From Sphingomonadaceae bacterium (GTDB taxonomy: Bacteria; Pseudomonadota; Alphaproteobacteria; Sphingomonadales; Sphingomonadaceae): a stretch of DNA of 64,000 nucleotides. The notes below the pieces were generated by a model. The model ran no database searches, was not told where the DNA came from, and worked only from the letters and a program-made list of their open reading frames with translations. The stretch lies in the NCBI GenBank assembly GCA_009926135.1, contig RFPL01000011.1, positions 1 to 64,000 of the forward strand, read 5' to 3'. Of the stretch, positions 40,450-48,437 are shown in pieces (within the stretch, counting starts at the first letter, position 1; every line of letters starts with the position of its first letter). The position numbers and the translations under genes were made by a program.

Positions 40450-40985
40450 AACTGCTCGGTCTATTCCGTCACGCCAAATCTGACTGGCAGGACCCCCGTG
40501 CCCGCGATTTCGATCGCCCGCTTAACCAGCGCGGCCGCGCTGGCGCGGAGATCATGGGACGGCACATCCGCGACCATGGCGTGCGCTGGAACCCGGTGAT
40601 TGCATCGCCCGCGCTACGCTGTGCCGAGACGATCGAGCTGGCCTGCCAGGCTTCGAGCCAGCCGGTAAAGGTCAACTGGGACCGCCGGATCTACCTTGCC
40701 AGCAGCGTCACCCTGGCCGATGTCCTGCGCGAACAGGATGGTGATCCCGCGGCGATCCTGATGGTCGGCCACAACCCAGGTCTTGAAGACCTGATATTCG
40801 ACCTGGTCCCTGATGATGGCCAGAACCCGCTGCGCGATGCGGTCGAGGAAAAGTTCCCGACTGCGGCCTTTGCGGTGCTGGAACTGCAGATCGATCGCTG
40901 GGCTGACCTGCACGACCGCTGCGCCAGGCTCGTCCACTTGACCCGCCCACGCGATCTCAATGCGGCACTGGGCCCGGTGTTCTAG
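40446..40985 (+). CDS. SixA-like phosphohistidine phosphatase
   Basis: A 179-residue protein of the histidine phosphatase superfamily. The catalytic RHG-type motif is LFRHAKSDW (about residues 6-14), with VIASPALRCAETIELA (about 55-70) and the second catalytic His in MVGHNPGLEDLI (about 104-115). SixA removes phosphate from phosphohistidine in phosphotransfer proteins; small relatives also hydrolyse phosphosugars. GTG start, overlapping the helicase stop by 4 bases. No obvious substrate protein lies next to it. Confidence 0.83.
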
Positions 40986-41056
40986 GCACCACCTGATCCA
41001 TAAATTTGGCAGGTCTGCCCCACTCGACAGAGACTTGGCCTCTGCTATGAGCGTCT

Positions 41057-41072
41057 TTAATCGTACGATTAA
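41057..41072. promoter_or_regulatory. Perfect 16-bp palindrome before nitronate monooxygenase
   Basis: TTAATCGTACGATTAA is its own reverse complement. It ends 20 bases before the ATG at 41093, overlapping the expected transcript start, a position typical of a repressor operator (TetR or MarR type). No regulator gene is adjacent, so the protein that binds would be encoded elsewhere. Confidence 0.6.
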
Positions 41073-41092
41073 GCTATCGGAGAATGCCACCC

Positions 41093-42073
41093 ATGTCGCT
41101 GCCCGCCCCGTTTGACCGCCTGCGCCTGCCCGTCATTGGTTCGCCGTTGTTCATCGTTTCGGGCCCGGAACTGGTGATTGCCCAGTGCAAGGCCGGGATC
41201 ATTGGCAGCTTCCCGGCACTCAACGCCCGTCCCTCGGGCATGCTGGACGAATGGCTGCACCGCATCACCGAGGAACTGGCCGCCCACAATCGCGACAATC
41301 CCGATCGCCCGGCCGCGCCCTACGCGGTCAACCAGATCGTCCACAAGACCAACAACCGGCTTGAGGAAGACATGGAGGTTTGCGCCAAGTGGCAGGTGCC
41401 GCTGACCATCACCTCGCTTGGTGCGCGCGAAGATCTGAACAATGCGGTCCACGCCTGGGGCGGGATCGTGATGCACGACGTGATCAATGACCGCTTTGCC
41501 CGCAAGGCGATCGAAAAGGGTGCCGATGGCCTGATCCCGGTCGCTGCCGGGGCTGGCGGTCATGCCGGCGTTCTCTCGCCCTTCGCGCTGATGCAGGAAA
41601 TCCGGGAATGGTTCGATGGCCTTGTCGCGCTTTCCGGCTCGATTGCCTGCGGCCATTCGATCCTTGGTGCCCAGGCGATGGGTGCGGACTTTGCCTATAT
41701 CGGCACACCGTGGATCGCGACCAAGGAAGCTAACGCGGTCGATGGCTACAAGAACAGCATCGTCGAAGGCCGGGCCGACGATATCGTTTATTCCAACCTC
41801 TTCACCGGGGTACATGGCAATTACCTGCGCCCGTCGATCGTCGCCGCTGGCCTTGATCCCGACAACCTGCCGGTCAGCGATCCCAGCAAGATGAACTTCG
41901 GTTCGGGCGGCAATACCGAGGCCAAGGCCTGGAAGGATATCTGGGGTTCGGGCCAGGGCATCAACGCGGTCAAGGCCGTTGAGAGCGTGGCTGACCGGGT
42001 TGACCGGATGGAAGCGGAATATAACCGCGCTCGCACCGAACTGGCCGCCAAAGCCAGGATGGCCCTGGCCTGA
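41093..42073 (+). CDS. Nitronate monooxygenase (FMN-dependent)
   Basis: A 326-residue TIM-barrel flavoprotein of the 2-nitropropane dioxygenase family, oxidising toxic nitronates such as 3-nitropropionate to aldehyde or oxo-acid and nitrite. Visible features are PVIGSPLFIVSGPELVIAQCKAG (shown in part), the phosphate-binding GADGLIPVAAGAGGHAG (about residues 141-157) with the catalytic His, and ALSGSIACGHSILGAQAMGADFAYIGTPW. The ATG at 41093 is preferred over 41084 because GGAG is better spaced. It sits alone behind a palindromic operator-like site. The DUF561/enoyl reductase FabK relatives are the alternative. Confidence 0.87.
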   Translation: MSLPAPFDRLRLPVIGSPLFIVSGPELVIAQCKAGIIGSFPALNARPSGMLDEWLHRITEELAAHNRDNPDRPAAPYAVNQIVHKTNNRLEEDMEVCAKWQVPLTITSLGAREDLNNAVHAWGGIVMHDVINDRFARKAIEKGADGLIPVAAGAGGHAGVLSPFALMQEIREWFDGLVALSGSIACGHSILGAQAMGADFAYIGTPWIATKEANAVDGYKNSIVEGRADDIVYSNLFTGVHGNYLRPSIVAAGLDPDNLPVSDPSKMNFGSGGNTEAKAWKDIWGSGQGINAVKAVESVADRVDRMEAEYNRARTELAAKARMALA

Positions 42074-42084
42074 CCCAGTAGAAC

Positions 42085-42612
42085 CTAGGGCTCGCTCACC
42101 TTGGTGGCGGGCCACAGGTCATCGACGAGTGCATCAAGTTCGGTAAAGTCCACCCCTGCCCCCAGCGGGTCCTTGCGGCTGAGCAGCAGGCGCCGCCGCT
42201 GATCCAACAGGCGGCGGCGCAAGGCCTTCTGCAGCAATTCAAGCCGCGCCAGGGCATCGACCAACGCAACCTCTGGCGTCTGCGTTCGGGTTTGCGACCA
42301 GCCCGCCTCGATCTGGCCGACCCGCTCGCTCACCAGTTCGTTATAGGTGCGGTGCGGGCCGCGGTGGAGCGGCAAGCCGATCCGGAGGGCCGCGCGATCC
42401 GTCGCTGGCAGGAGCAGGCCGTTGCTGCGGAAGTCATCAAACCGCAACCGGTCGCGACCCAGCGCCTTGAACAGGCCTGCGGTGCTGCCTTGTCGCAACA
42501 ATTGCCGGGGCAACAGGTGATGGCGCTGCATACCGGGATCGAAGCCGGGCTGGCCGCGCCGGTTGACCACATGGAATGGCACCCAGCTGCGCTCCCCCGG
42601 TGGCAGCTTCAC
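42085..42612 (-). CDS. AHH-type HNH/Endo VII nuclease-like protein
   Basis: A 175-residue protein. The N-terminal third has the AHH-like motif GMQRHHLLPRQLL (about residues 27-39), then FDDFRSNGLLLPA and GLPLHRGPHRTYNELV (about 79-94), the pattern of the HNH/endonuclease VII superfamily found in polymorphic toxins and in house-keeping relatives. The remainder is an Arg/Leu-rich helix. There is no toxin N-terminus, secretion signal or clear immunity gene. The GTG start overlaps the upstream gene's stop (GTGA), giving a coupled pair. Confidence 0.66.
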   Translation of the reverse strand: MKLPPGERSWVPFHVVNRRGQPGFDPGMQRHHLLPRQLLRQGSTAGLFKALGRDRLRFDDFRSNGLLLPATDRAALRIGLPLHRGPHRTYNELVSERVGQIEAGWSQTRTQTPEVALVDALARLELLQKALRRRLLDQRRRLLLSRKDPLGAGVDFTELDALVDDLWPATKVSEP

Positions 42613-43436
42613 GGGCCTTTGCCCAGACTGCTGACCAGGATTCGCAGCTGCGTGCCATCGCGCACTGGCACAGCCAGCAGATGCTCGCCGCCCGGGCCGG
42701 TAAAGTCCCGTTCCTGCTTGAGTGGTCCGCTTTGCACCAGTTCGTGGATCAGCCGCACCGCGAGCCGCGCCTTGGCGGCGGACGGCAAGCGCTTGTCAGG
42801 CTCAAACCGCAATTCCTGCCCGATCAGCAGGCCCAGCCCGCACGAGACCATGGCCCCGCTACCTTCCTGCTTCAGCGAAGTCAGCACCAGGCCGGGGAAA
42901 GCGCCGCCTTCCAGCCATTCCCCCACTGCGCGGTGAAACAGCGCGGGCGCTACCCAGGCACCTGCCGGAGTCCAGGCGATAGCAGCAATACCGGGCAAGG
43001 CAGCCAGCCGCGCCCCCAGCCCCGCCAGAACGCGCAGCACCGGCAGCAGTCCGGCTCCGCCCGCAAGATGTGGTCCGGGCGCCAGGCTTATCACTTCTCC
43101 AGCCGGACAGGCGGCCAGCCCGACCGCAGGCCCGATCGGCGGTTCGGGATCGCCGACACCGGGGGCCAGGCCGGTGCAATCAAAAGTCAGTCCATCAGCA
43201 AGCAGTTCGGCCCAGTCAGCTTCCCCGGTGCCGCGATGCGAAATGGCAAAGTTAGTCAGCTTGGGTCCGCCATCAAGCCGCGCCACCGCATCCAGCGCGG
43301 CCAGATCGGGCCGGGAGCCGGGCGCGAAGATCAGGCACAGTCGTGGTGCCCCATCACTCGCCCACCTGATCCCCTTCGTGTCGATCGTCGGTCCCCCAAA
43401 GTGGTTGGCTAAGTGCGATCCCACACTTGCGGCCAA
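42609..43436 (-). CDS. Conserved protein of unknown function paired with AHH protein
   Basis: A protein of up to 275 residues that I cannot place in a family. It is rich in Gly, Ala and Leu, with no signal peptide or membrane helix, and has hydrophobic strands such as GIRWASDGAPRLCLIF and LLPVLRVLAGLGARLAALPGIAAIAW (shown in part). The start is unsure: TTG at 43436 or GTG at 43424. It overlaps the AHH-nuclease-like gene by 4 bases and was probably made together with it, so a partner or regulator role is possible but unproved. Confidence 0.5.
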   Translation of the reverse strand: MAASVGSHLANHFGGPTIDTKGIRWASDGAPRLCLIFAPGSRPDLAALDAVARLDGGPKLTNFAISHRGTGEADWAELLADGLTFDCTGLAPGVGDPEPPIGPAVGLAACPAGEVISLAPGPHLAGGAGLLPVLRVLAGLGARLAALPGIAAIAWTPAGAWVAPALFHRAVGEWLEGGAFPGLVLTSLKQEGSGAMVSCGLGLLIGQELRFEPDKRLPSAAKARLAVRLIHELVQSGPLKQERDFTGPGGEHLLAVPVRDGTQLRILVSSLGKGP

Positions 43437-43537
43437 ACTTTCGGAATGTCTGGCATTTTTCGCAGCAGCTAGTCGAGTCCCCCTTGGCGAGTTGTCTCAG
43501 GATTGGACCCAATTACTGGCAACCAGGCTCAAACCCT

Positions 43538-44011
43538 TCAAAACACGCCGCTCGCGAGGCCCTCGGCCAGGGCCTCACCCAGCTCTGCCGCCAGGGTCAG
43601 CGCTGCTTGCGGCACCACCTTGGGCGCGAGAATCGCTTCGGGCGAGTGTGCGGCCAGGTTGACGATCACTGGCTCGGCCACCCGCCGCAGCCGCCAGCCA
43701 GTGACAATCCGGTCCAATTGAACCTGGGCACCATGCCCGTCGCTACCCGCGGCGATCACCGAAGCATAAGGCCGCCCCTCGATCTGGCCGAGTAGCGGGT
43801 AATAACTGCGGTCGAAGAATTCCTTCATCGCCCCGCTCATCGTGCCGAGATTTTCGGGACAAACAAACAGGTACCCGCCCGCCGCCAGCAAATCCGCTGG
43901 CTGCGCCGCCTCCGCGGGCAACAGGACAGCCCGTCCACCCGCTGCAGTGAAAGCGGCCTGCGCCAAAGCGCGCGCCGCGCCGGTGCGGCTGTGCCAGATG
44001 ATTGCCAGCAT
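43538..44011 (-). CDS. Flavodoxin-like NAD(P)H oxidoreductase
   Basis: A 157-residue protein beginning MLAIIWHSRTGAARALAQAA, the FMN phosphate-binding loop of flavodoxin-like proteins. It continues with GYLFVCPENLGTMSGAMKEFFDRSYY (shown in part), where the middle piece matches the FMN isoalloxazine loop. The length fits an NADPH-dependent FMN reductase or WrbA-like enzyme. Start at the ATG at 44011, since six more upstream residues break the family pattern. It lies alone, divergent from recJ. Confidence 0.78.
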   Translation of the reverse strand: MLAIIWHSRTGAARALAQAAFTAAGGRAVLLPAEAAQPADLLAAGGYLFVCPENLGTMSGAMKEFFDRSYYPLLGQIEGRPYASVIAAGSDGHGAQVQLDRIVTGWRLRRVAEPVIVNLAAHSPEAILAPKVVPQAALTLAAELGEALAEGLASGVF

Positions 44012-44106
44012 GCCGCAACCATGGCCCAATGCGGCGCGGCTGCAAAGCCGTGAAAAGCCGGTAGCGGCCCCTTCTCAGCGCCCCGCGGTTAAGCTAGCCC
44101 GAACCC

Positions 44107-45894
44107 ATGGCTTCCGCCCCTCCTTCCATACTTGGCATCGACCGCTCGCTGACCGGCCGGGCCTGGCGCTGGCGCGGCGGGAACATGGACCTGTCGAACA
44201 GCCATGCCTCGCTCGATCATGACCTGGTAACGCAGTTGCTGCTGGCCCGCGGGGTGCCGCATGACGACGTGGAGCGACATCGCAACCCTTCGTTGCGTGC
44301 CTTCCTGCCCGATCCGTCCGCCTTTCGTGACATGGACCAGGCGGCAGAGCGGCTCGCCCAGGCGGTCCTGACCGGGGAAAGCCTGACGGTTTACGGCGAT
44401 TATGACGTCGATGGCGCGACAAGCGCCGCCCTGCTGGTCCGCCTGCTGCGAATGCTGGGGCACGAGGCGCGCTATTACATCCCCGACCGCTTGCTTGAAG
44501 GCTATGGCCCTTCAGGCGAGGCGCTGGTCCGGTTGGGGGTTGAAGGCTCCAGCCTGATCGTGACGGTCGACTGCGGGGCCATGGCCTACGAAGCGCTTGA
44601 AATGGCCCATGCCGCTGGAATCGACGTGATCGTGGTCGATCACCACAAGTGCGCTGCCGAACTGCCGCTGGCGACTGCCCTGGTGAATCCGAACCGGCTC
44701 GACGAGGATGATCTGGCGGCAGCACACGGCCACCTGGCGGCAGTGGGCGTTGCCTTCCTGCTGGCGATTGCAACCGTGCGCGTCCTGCGCCAGCGCGGCT
44801 TCTTCGAAAGCCGCGCGGAACCAGACCTGTTTTCGCTACTCGATCTGGTTGCCCTGGGCACCGTGGCTGATGTCGCGGCATTACACGGGCTGAACCGGGC
44901 ACTGGTGGCCCAAGGCCTGAAGGTCATGGCCCGGCGCGAGAACATCGGCATGGCAGCCCTGATCGACGCCAGCCGCCTGACCCGCGCCCCCACCTGCAGC
45001 GACTTGGGTTTTGCACTCGGCCCGCGGATCAATGCCGGAGGTCGGGTGGGTGAAGCGACGCTGGGGGTGCGGCTGCTGACCACGCAAGACCCGGACGAGG
45101 CCCGGGCCATCGCCGCCCAGCTTTCACAATTGAACGAAGAACGCCGCGCAATCGAGGCAGCGGTGCAGGAAGCGGCCGAGGCCCAGCTCGATGCCCAGCA
45201 CAACCGGGCAGTTGTGGTCCTGGCCGGGGCGGGCTGGCATCCTGGCGTGATCGGGATCGTTGCGGGCCGGATCAAGGAAAAGTCCGGTCGGCCGGCGATC
45301 ATCATTGCGCTCGATGCCGATGAACATGGCAATGGCAAGGGATCAGGCCGCTCGATCGCCGGGGTGGACCTGGGAGCGGCCATCATTGCCGCGCGCGAAG
45401 CCGAATTGCTGGTGGCGGGCGGCGGCCATGCCATGGCGGCCGGGCTGACTGTGGCACCTGATCGCCTGACCGCGTTCGGGGATTTTCTCGACGAGCGGCT
45501 GGGTGCGGCCATCACAGCAGCCCAGTCCGGGCAATCGCTCGCGCTTGACCTTGCGGTTGCTCCGGGCGGACTGGTGCCCCCACTGGTCGAAACGCTGGAG
45601 AGCGCCGGCCCATACGGCATGGGCTGGCCCGGACCGCGTGTAGCGGTCGGCCCAGTGCGGTTGATCAAGGCAGATCTGGTCGGCAAGGACCATGTTCGGC
45701 TGATCGTGCGCGGGGACGATGGCGCCAGCTTCAAGGCCGTCGCCTTCCGCCAGGCTGAAACCGAACTTGGTCAGGCCCTCCTCAATCGCGCGCAAGGACG
45801 GCGATTCTGGCTCGCCGGACGGGCGAAGATCGACGATTGGGGCAGCCGTCCCGCAGCAGAACTGCACATTGACGATGCGGCCTGGGCTGATTGA
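44107..45894 (+). CDS. recJ: Single-stranded-DNA exonuclease RecJ
   Basis: A 595-residue DHH-superfamily 5'-3' exonuclease used in RecFOR repair, base excision and mismatch repair. The catalytic motifs are TVYGDYDVDGATSAALL (about residues 95-111), TVDCGA, and VVDHHKCAAELPLATALVNP (DHH, about 178-197), followed by ALGTVADVAAL. The DHHA1 domain contains WHPGVIGIVAGRIKEKSGRP and GSGRSIAGVDLGAAI (about 395-435), with AGGHAMAAGLTV. Length is normal. It begins at the ATG at 44107 and is followed by tRNA-Glu. Confidence 0.96.
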   Translation: MASAPPSILGIDRSLTGRAWRWRGGNMDLSNSHASLDHDLVTQLLLARGVPHDDVERHRNPSLRAFLPDPSAFRDMDQAAERLAQAVLTGESLTVYGDYDVDGATSAALLVRLLRMLGHEARYYIPDRLLEGYGPSGEALVRLGVEGSSLIVTVDCGAMAYEALEMAHAAGIDVIVVDHHKCAAELPLATALVNPNRLDEDDLAAAHGHLAAVGVAFLLAIATVRVLRQRGFFESRAEPDLFSLLDLVALGTVADVAALHGLNRALVAQGLKVMARRENIGMAALIDASRLTRAPTCSDLGFALGPRINAGGRVGEATLGVRLLTTQDPDEARAIAAQLSQLNEERRAIEAAVQEAAEAQLDAQHNRAVVVLAGAGWHPGVIGIVAGRIKEKSGRPAIIIALDADEHGNGKGSGRSIAGVDLGAAIIAAREAELLVAGGGHAMAAGLTVAPDRLTAFGDFLDERLGAAITAAQSGQSLALDLAVAPGGLVPPLVETLESAGPYGMGWPGPRVAVGPVRLIKADLVGKDHVRLIVRGDDGASFKAVAFRQAETELGQALLNRAQGRRFWLAGRAKIDDWGSRPAAELHIDDAAWAD

Positions 45895-45974
45895 AATATT
45901 CTTGCAAAACCCGCTTGACCCTCTCCACGCGCTTGCCTAAACGCCCGGCCTGCCTGACGGCCTAAAGCCGGTTT

Positions 45975-46050
45975 GGCCCCTTCGTCTAGCGGTCTAGGAC
46001 GCGGCCCTTTCACGGCTGAAACACGGGTTCGATTCCCGTAGGGGTCACCA
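45975..46050 (+). tRNA. tRNA-Glu (TTC)
   Basis: A 76-base tRNA with encoded CCA. The acceptor GGCCCCT pairs with AGGGGTC, the anticodon stem CGGCC/GGCTG holds loop CTTTCAC (anticodon TTC), and the T-arm is CGGGTTCGATTCCCG. It lies between recJ and phoR. Confidence 0.96.
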
Positions 46051-46122
46051 CCAGCGTCCGGCAAGTGCCGGGCAAATGGTCGCTGGCATGGCTGGTCTGG
46101 ACCTACTAATCATCCTACTGAC

Positions 46123-47307
46123 ATGACCGGCAAGCCCAACCTTCCGATCGCAGGATTGTCCCTCGCCGCGCTGGGCGGGGTAGGCCTGGTCGTAGCCGGT
46201 GTCAGCCTGTGGCTTGTCGCTGCCGTGCTGCTGGTCTGGGGCGGCTCGCTGTGGCTGACCATGCCCGAGCCGGAAATCGCCGAGGTCCGCGTCGACAAGG
46301 CAGAGGTAACCCGTGACGCCGTGCGCGAGGCGATCGAATCACTGGGGGCGCCGCTGCTGGTGCTGGAAGGCACGCGGATCGTGATGGCCAATGCCGCTGC
46401 ACGCGCCGCGCTGGGAGGACATATCCAGGGCCAGGACGCGCGGATCGGGCTGCGCCACCCTGACGCAATGCGGCTGCTGGACATGGCCGACGGCGAAAGC
46501 GTTACCATCCCGGGCTTCACTGGCACGCGCAGCCTGTGGCAACTGACGCGCCGCAAGATCGATCGCCAGCGCTGGCTGATCGAGCTGGCCGACCGGACGA
46601 CCGAGGCCGATATCAGCCGCGCGCATACCGATTTTGTTGCCAACGCCAGTCACGAACTGCGCACGCCGCTCGCCTCGATCATTGGCTATGTCGAGACCCT
46701 GGAGGAAGGCGGCCCAGCCGTCGATGCCGAGGCGGAGAAGCGCTTCCTGGGCGTCGTCCTGCGTGAAGCACGCCGTATGCTCTCGCTGGTCGAGGACCTG
46801 CTTTCGCTGAGCCATGCCGAGGCCGAGAAGCATGATCACCCGACCGAACCCCTTGATCTGGGCAAGCTGGCCGCGCGCGTGGTTGGCGAGGTCGCGTCGC
46901 TGCGCGGCAAGGAGCGGGTCCAGCTGGTCACGGCTGCGGACGGCGCGGTGGTCGCCGGCGATTCGACGCAGCTCGAGCAATTGCTGCGCAACCTGATCGA
47001 TAACGCCCTGAAGTACGGCGGAGTCGATTCGCCGGTCGAGGTAAGCGTAGCGGCACCACACTCCGGTACCGTGGAACTTTCCGTGGCCGACCACGGCCCC
47101 GGCATCGCTCCTGAACACCTGCCGCACCTTACCCGGCGCTTTTACCGGACCGATCCCGGCCGTAGTCGGGCCTCCGGCGGAACCGGACTGGGTCTGGCGA
47201 TCGTCAAGCACATCGTCGAGCGGCATCGCGGCAAGATGGACATAGAAAGTACGCTGGGCGAAGGCACCAAGGTGAGCGTTTCGCTGCCTGTGCTGGCCGA
47301 TGCGTGA
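46123..47307 (+). CDS. phoR: Phosphate regulon sensor kinase PhoR
   Basis: A 394-residue sensor kinase at the head of a pho/pst operon. Two close membrane helices (about residues 8-28 and 30-46) have no periplasmic domain between them, as in PhoR. A PAS-like region follows (SLGAPLLVLEGTRIVMANAAAR). The H-box is FVANASHELRTPLASIIGYVE (about residues 170-190), the N-box LLRNLIDNALKYGG, and G boxes VADHGPGIAPEHLPHLTRRFYR and GTGLGLAIVKHIVERH. It senses PstSCAB/PhoU activity and phosphorylates PhoB. The Pho box lies downstream of this gene, so phoR itself seems outside the PhoB loop. Confidence 0.92.
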   Translation: MTGKPNLPIAGLSLAALGGVGLVVAGVSLWLVAAVLLVWGGSLWLTMPEPEIAEVRVDKAEVTRDAVREAIESLGAPLLVLEGTRIVMANAAARAALGGHIQGQDARIGLRHPDAMRLLDMADGESVTIPGFTGTRSLWQLTRRKIDRQRWLIELADRTTEADISRAHTDFVANASHELRTPLASIIGYVETLEEGGPAVDAEAEKRFLGVVLREARRMLSLVEDLLSLSHAEAEKHDHPTEPLDLGKLAARVVGEVASLRGKERVQLVTAADGAVVAGDSTQLEQLLRNLIDNALKYGGVDSPVEVSVAAPHSGTVELSVADHGPGIAPEHLPHLTRRFYRTDPGRSRASGGTGLGLAIVKHIVERHRGKMDIESTLGEGTKVSVSLPVLADA

Positions 47308-47325
47308 TTGTCATAAACCTGTCAT
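47308..47325 (+). promoter_or_regulatory. Pho box (PhoB binding site) before pstS
   Basis: TTGTCATAAACCTGTCAT fits the PhoB direct-repeat consensus CTGTCAT-N4-CTGTCAT. The first heptamer has one mismatch; the second is perfect. It begins right after the phoR stop and ends 48 bases before the pstS ATG, so it should activate pstS-phoB on phosphate limitation. Confidence 0.85.
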
Positions 47326-47373
47326 GGAACTACTCCAGAGCGGCCAGGTCATCGCCAAAGAGGGGCTGATTCC

Positions 47374-48408
47374 ATGACTAAGACCAAGCTTTTGATTGCC
47401 GCTGCCGCCACCACCCTGCTGGCCGCCTGCGGCACCCAGTCGACTTCGCGCGATCAGATCCGCGCCGTCGGCTCGTCCACCGTCTATCCGTTTGCCAAGG
47501 CGATCTCGGACTCGCTCGCAAAGTCGAACACCGAGATCAAGTCGCCGATCATCGAATCGACCGGCACTGGCGCCGGCATGAAGCTGTTCTGCGCCGGGGT
47601 TGGCGTGCAGCATCCCGACATCGTCAATGCCTCGCGCCGGATGAAGAAGTCCGAGTTCGAGGACTGCCAGAAGAACGGCGTGAAGGACATCATCGAGGTC
47701 CAGGTCGGCCTTGACGGGATTGCCTTCGCCGAAGCCAAGGATGGTCCGTCGATCGCCCTGACCCAGGCCGATGTCTACAAGGCGCTGGCCGCCAATCCGT
47801 TCGGCAAGCCCAACACCGCCAAGAACTGGTCGGACGTGAACCCGGCACTGCCGGCGATCCCGATCCTGGTTTACGGCCCGCCGTCGACCTCGGGCACGCG
47901 TGACGCGCTCAAGGAACTGGTCCTGATGAAGGGCTGTGACACCGATCCAGCGATGAAGGCACTGAAGGACAGCGACAAGGCAAAGCACGAAAAGATCTGC
48001 ACCGAAGTGCGGAACGACGGCGCCTATGTCGATGCCGGCGAGAACGACAATCTGATCGTCCAGAAGCTGGAAGCCAACCCCAAGGCGCTCGGCGTGTTCG
48101 GGTTCTCCTACCTGGAAGAAAACGCCGACAAGCTGAAGGGTTCGCCGATGAACGGCGTCAATCCGACCTATACCTCGATCTCCGATTTCAGCTATCCAGG
48201 TGCCCGGCCGCTTTACATCTACGTAAAGTCTGCGCACGTCAGCGCGATCAAGGGGCTCAAGGAATTTGTGGCGGAATGGGCCAAGAACTGGAGCAAGGGC
48301 GGACTGCTCGCGCGCCAGGGCATGGTTGTTTCGCCTGATGACGTCCAGGCCAAGAATGCCAAGGTGGCCAGTGACCTGACCATCATGGACGCCAGCGGCC
48401 TCAAGTAA
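47374..48408 (+). CDS. pstS: Phosphate-binding lipoprotein PstS
   Basis: A 344-residue periplasmic phosphate-binding protein. The signal MTKTKLLIAAAATTLLAAC ends in a lipobox, so it is likely anchored as a lipoprotein. Phosphate-contacting segments are AVGSSTVYPFAKAISD (about residues 31-46), ESTGTGAGMKLFC (about 63-75) and GPPSTSGTRDALKELV (about 168-183). It delivers phosphate to PstCAB. The gene is preceded by the Pho box and followed 29 bases later by pstC. Confidence 0.95.
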   Translation: MTKTKLLIAAAATTLLAACGTQSTSRDQIRAVGSSTVYPFAKAISDSLAKSNTEIKSPIIESTGTGAGMKLFCAGVGVQHPDIVNASRRMKKSEFEDCQKNGVKDIIEVQVGLDGIAFAEAKDGPSIALTQADVYKALAANPFGKPNTAKNWSDVNPALPAIPILVYGPPSTSGTRDALKELVLMKGCDTDPAMKALKDSDKAKHEKICTEVRNDGAYVDAGENDNLIVQKLEANPKALGVFGFSYLEENADKLKGSPMNGVNPTYTSISDFSYPGARPLYIYVKSAHVSAIKGLKEFVAEWAKNWSKGGLLARQGMVVSPDDVQAKNAKVASDLTIMDASGLK

Positions 48409-48437
48409 GTTCAGAGTAACAGGGACCAGTACGAACG

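Noticed and set aside
45895..45974. Terminator between recJ and tRNA-Glu
   Set aside because: Only short, imperfect GC inverted repeats without a T-run are visible.
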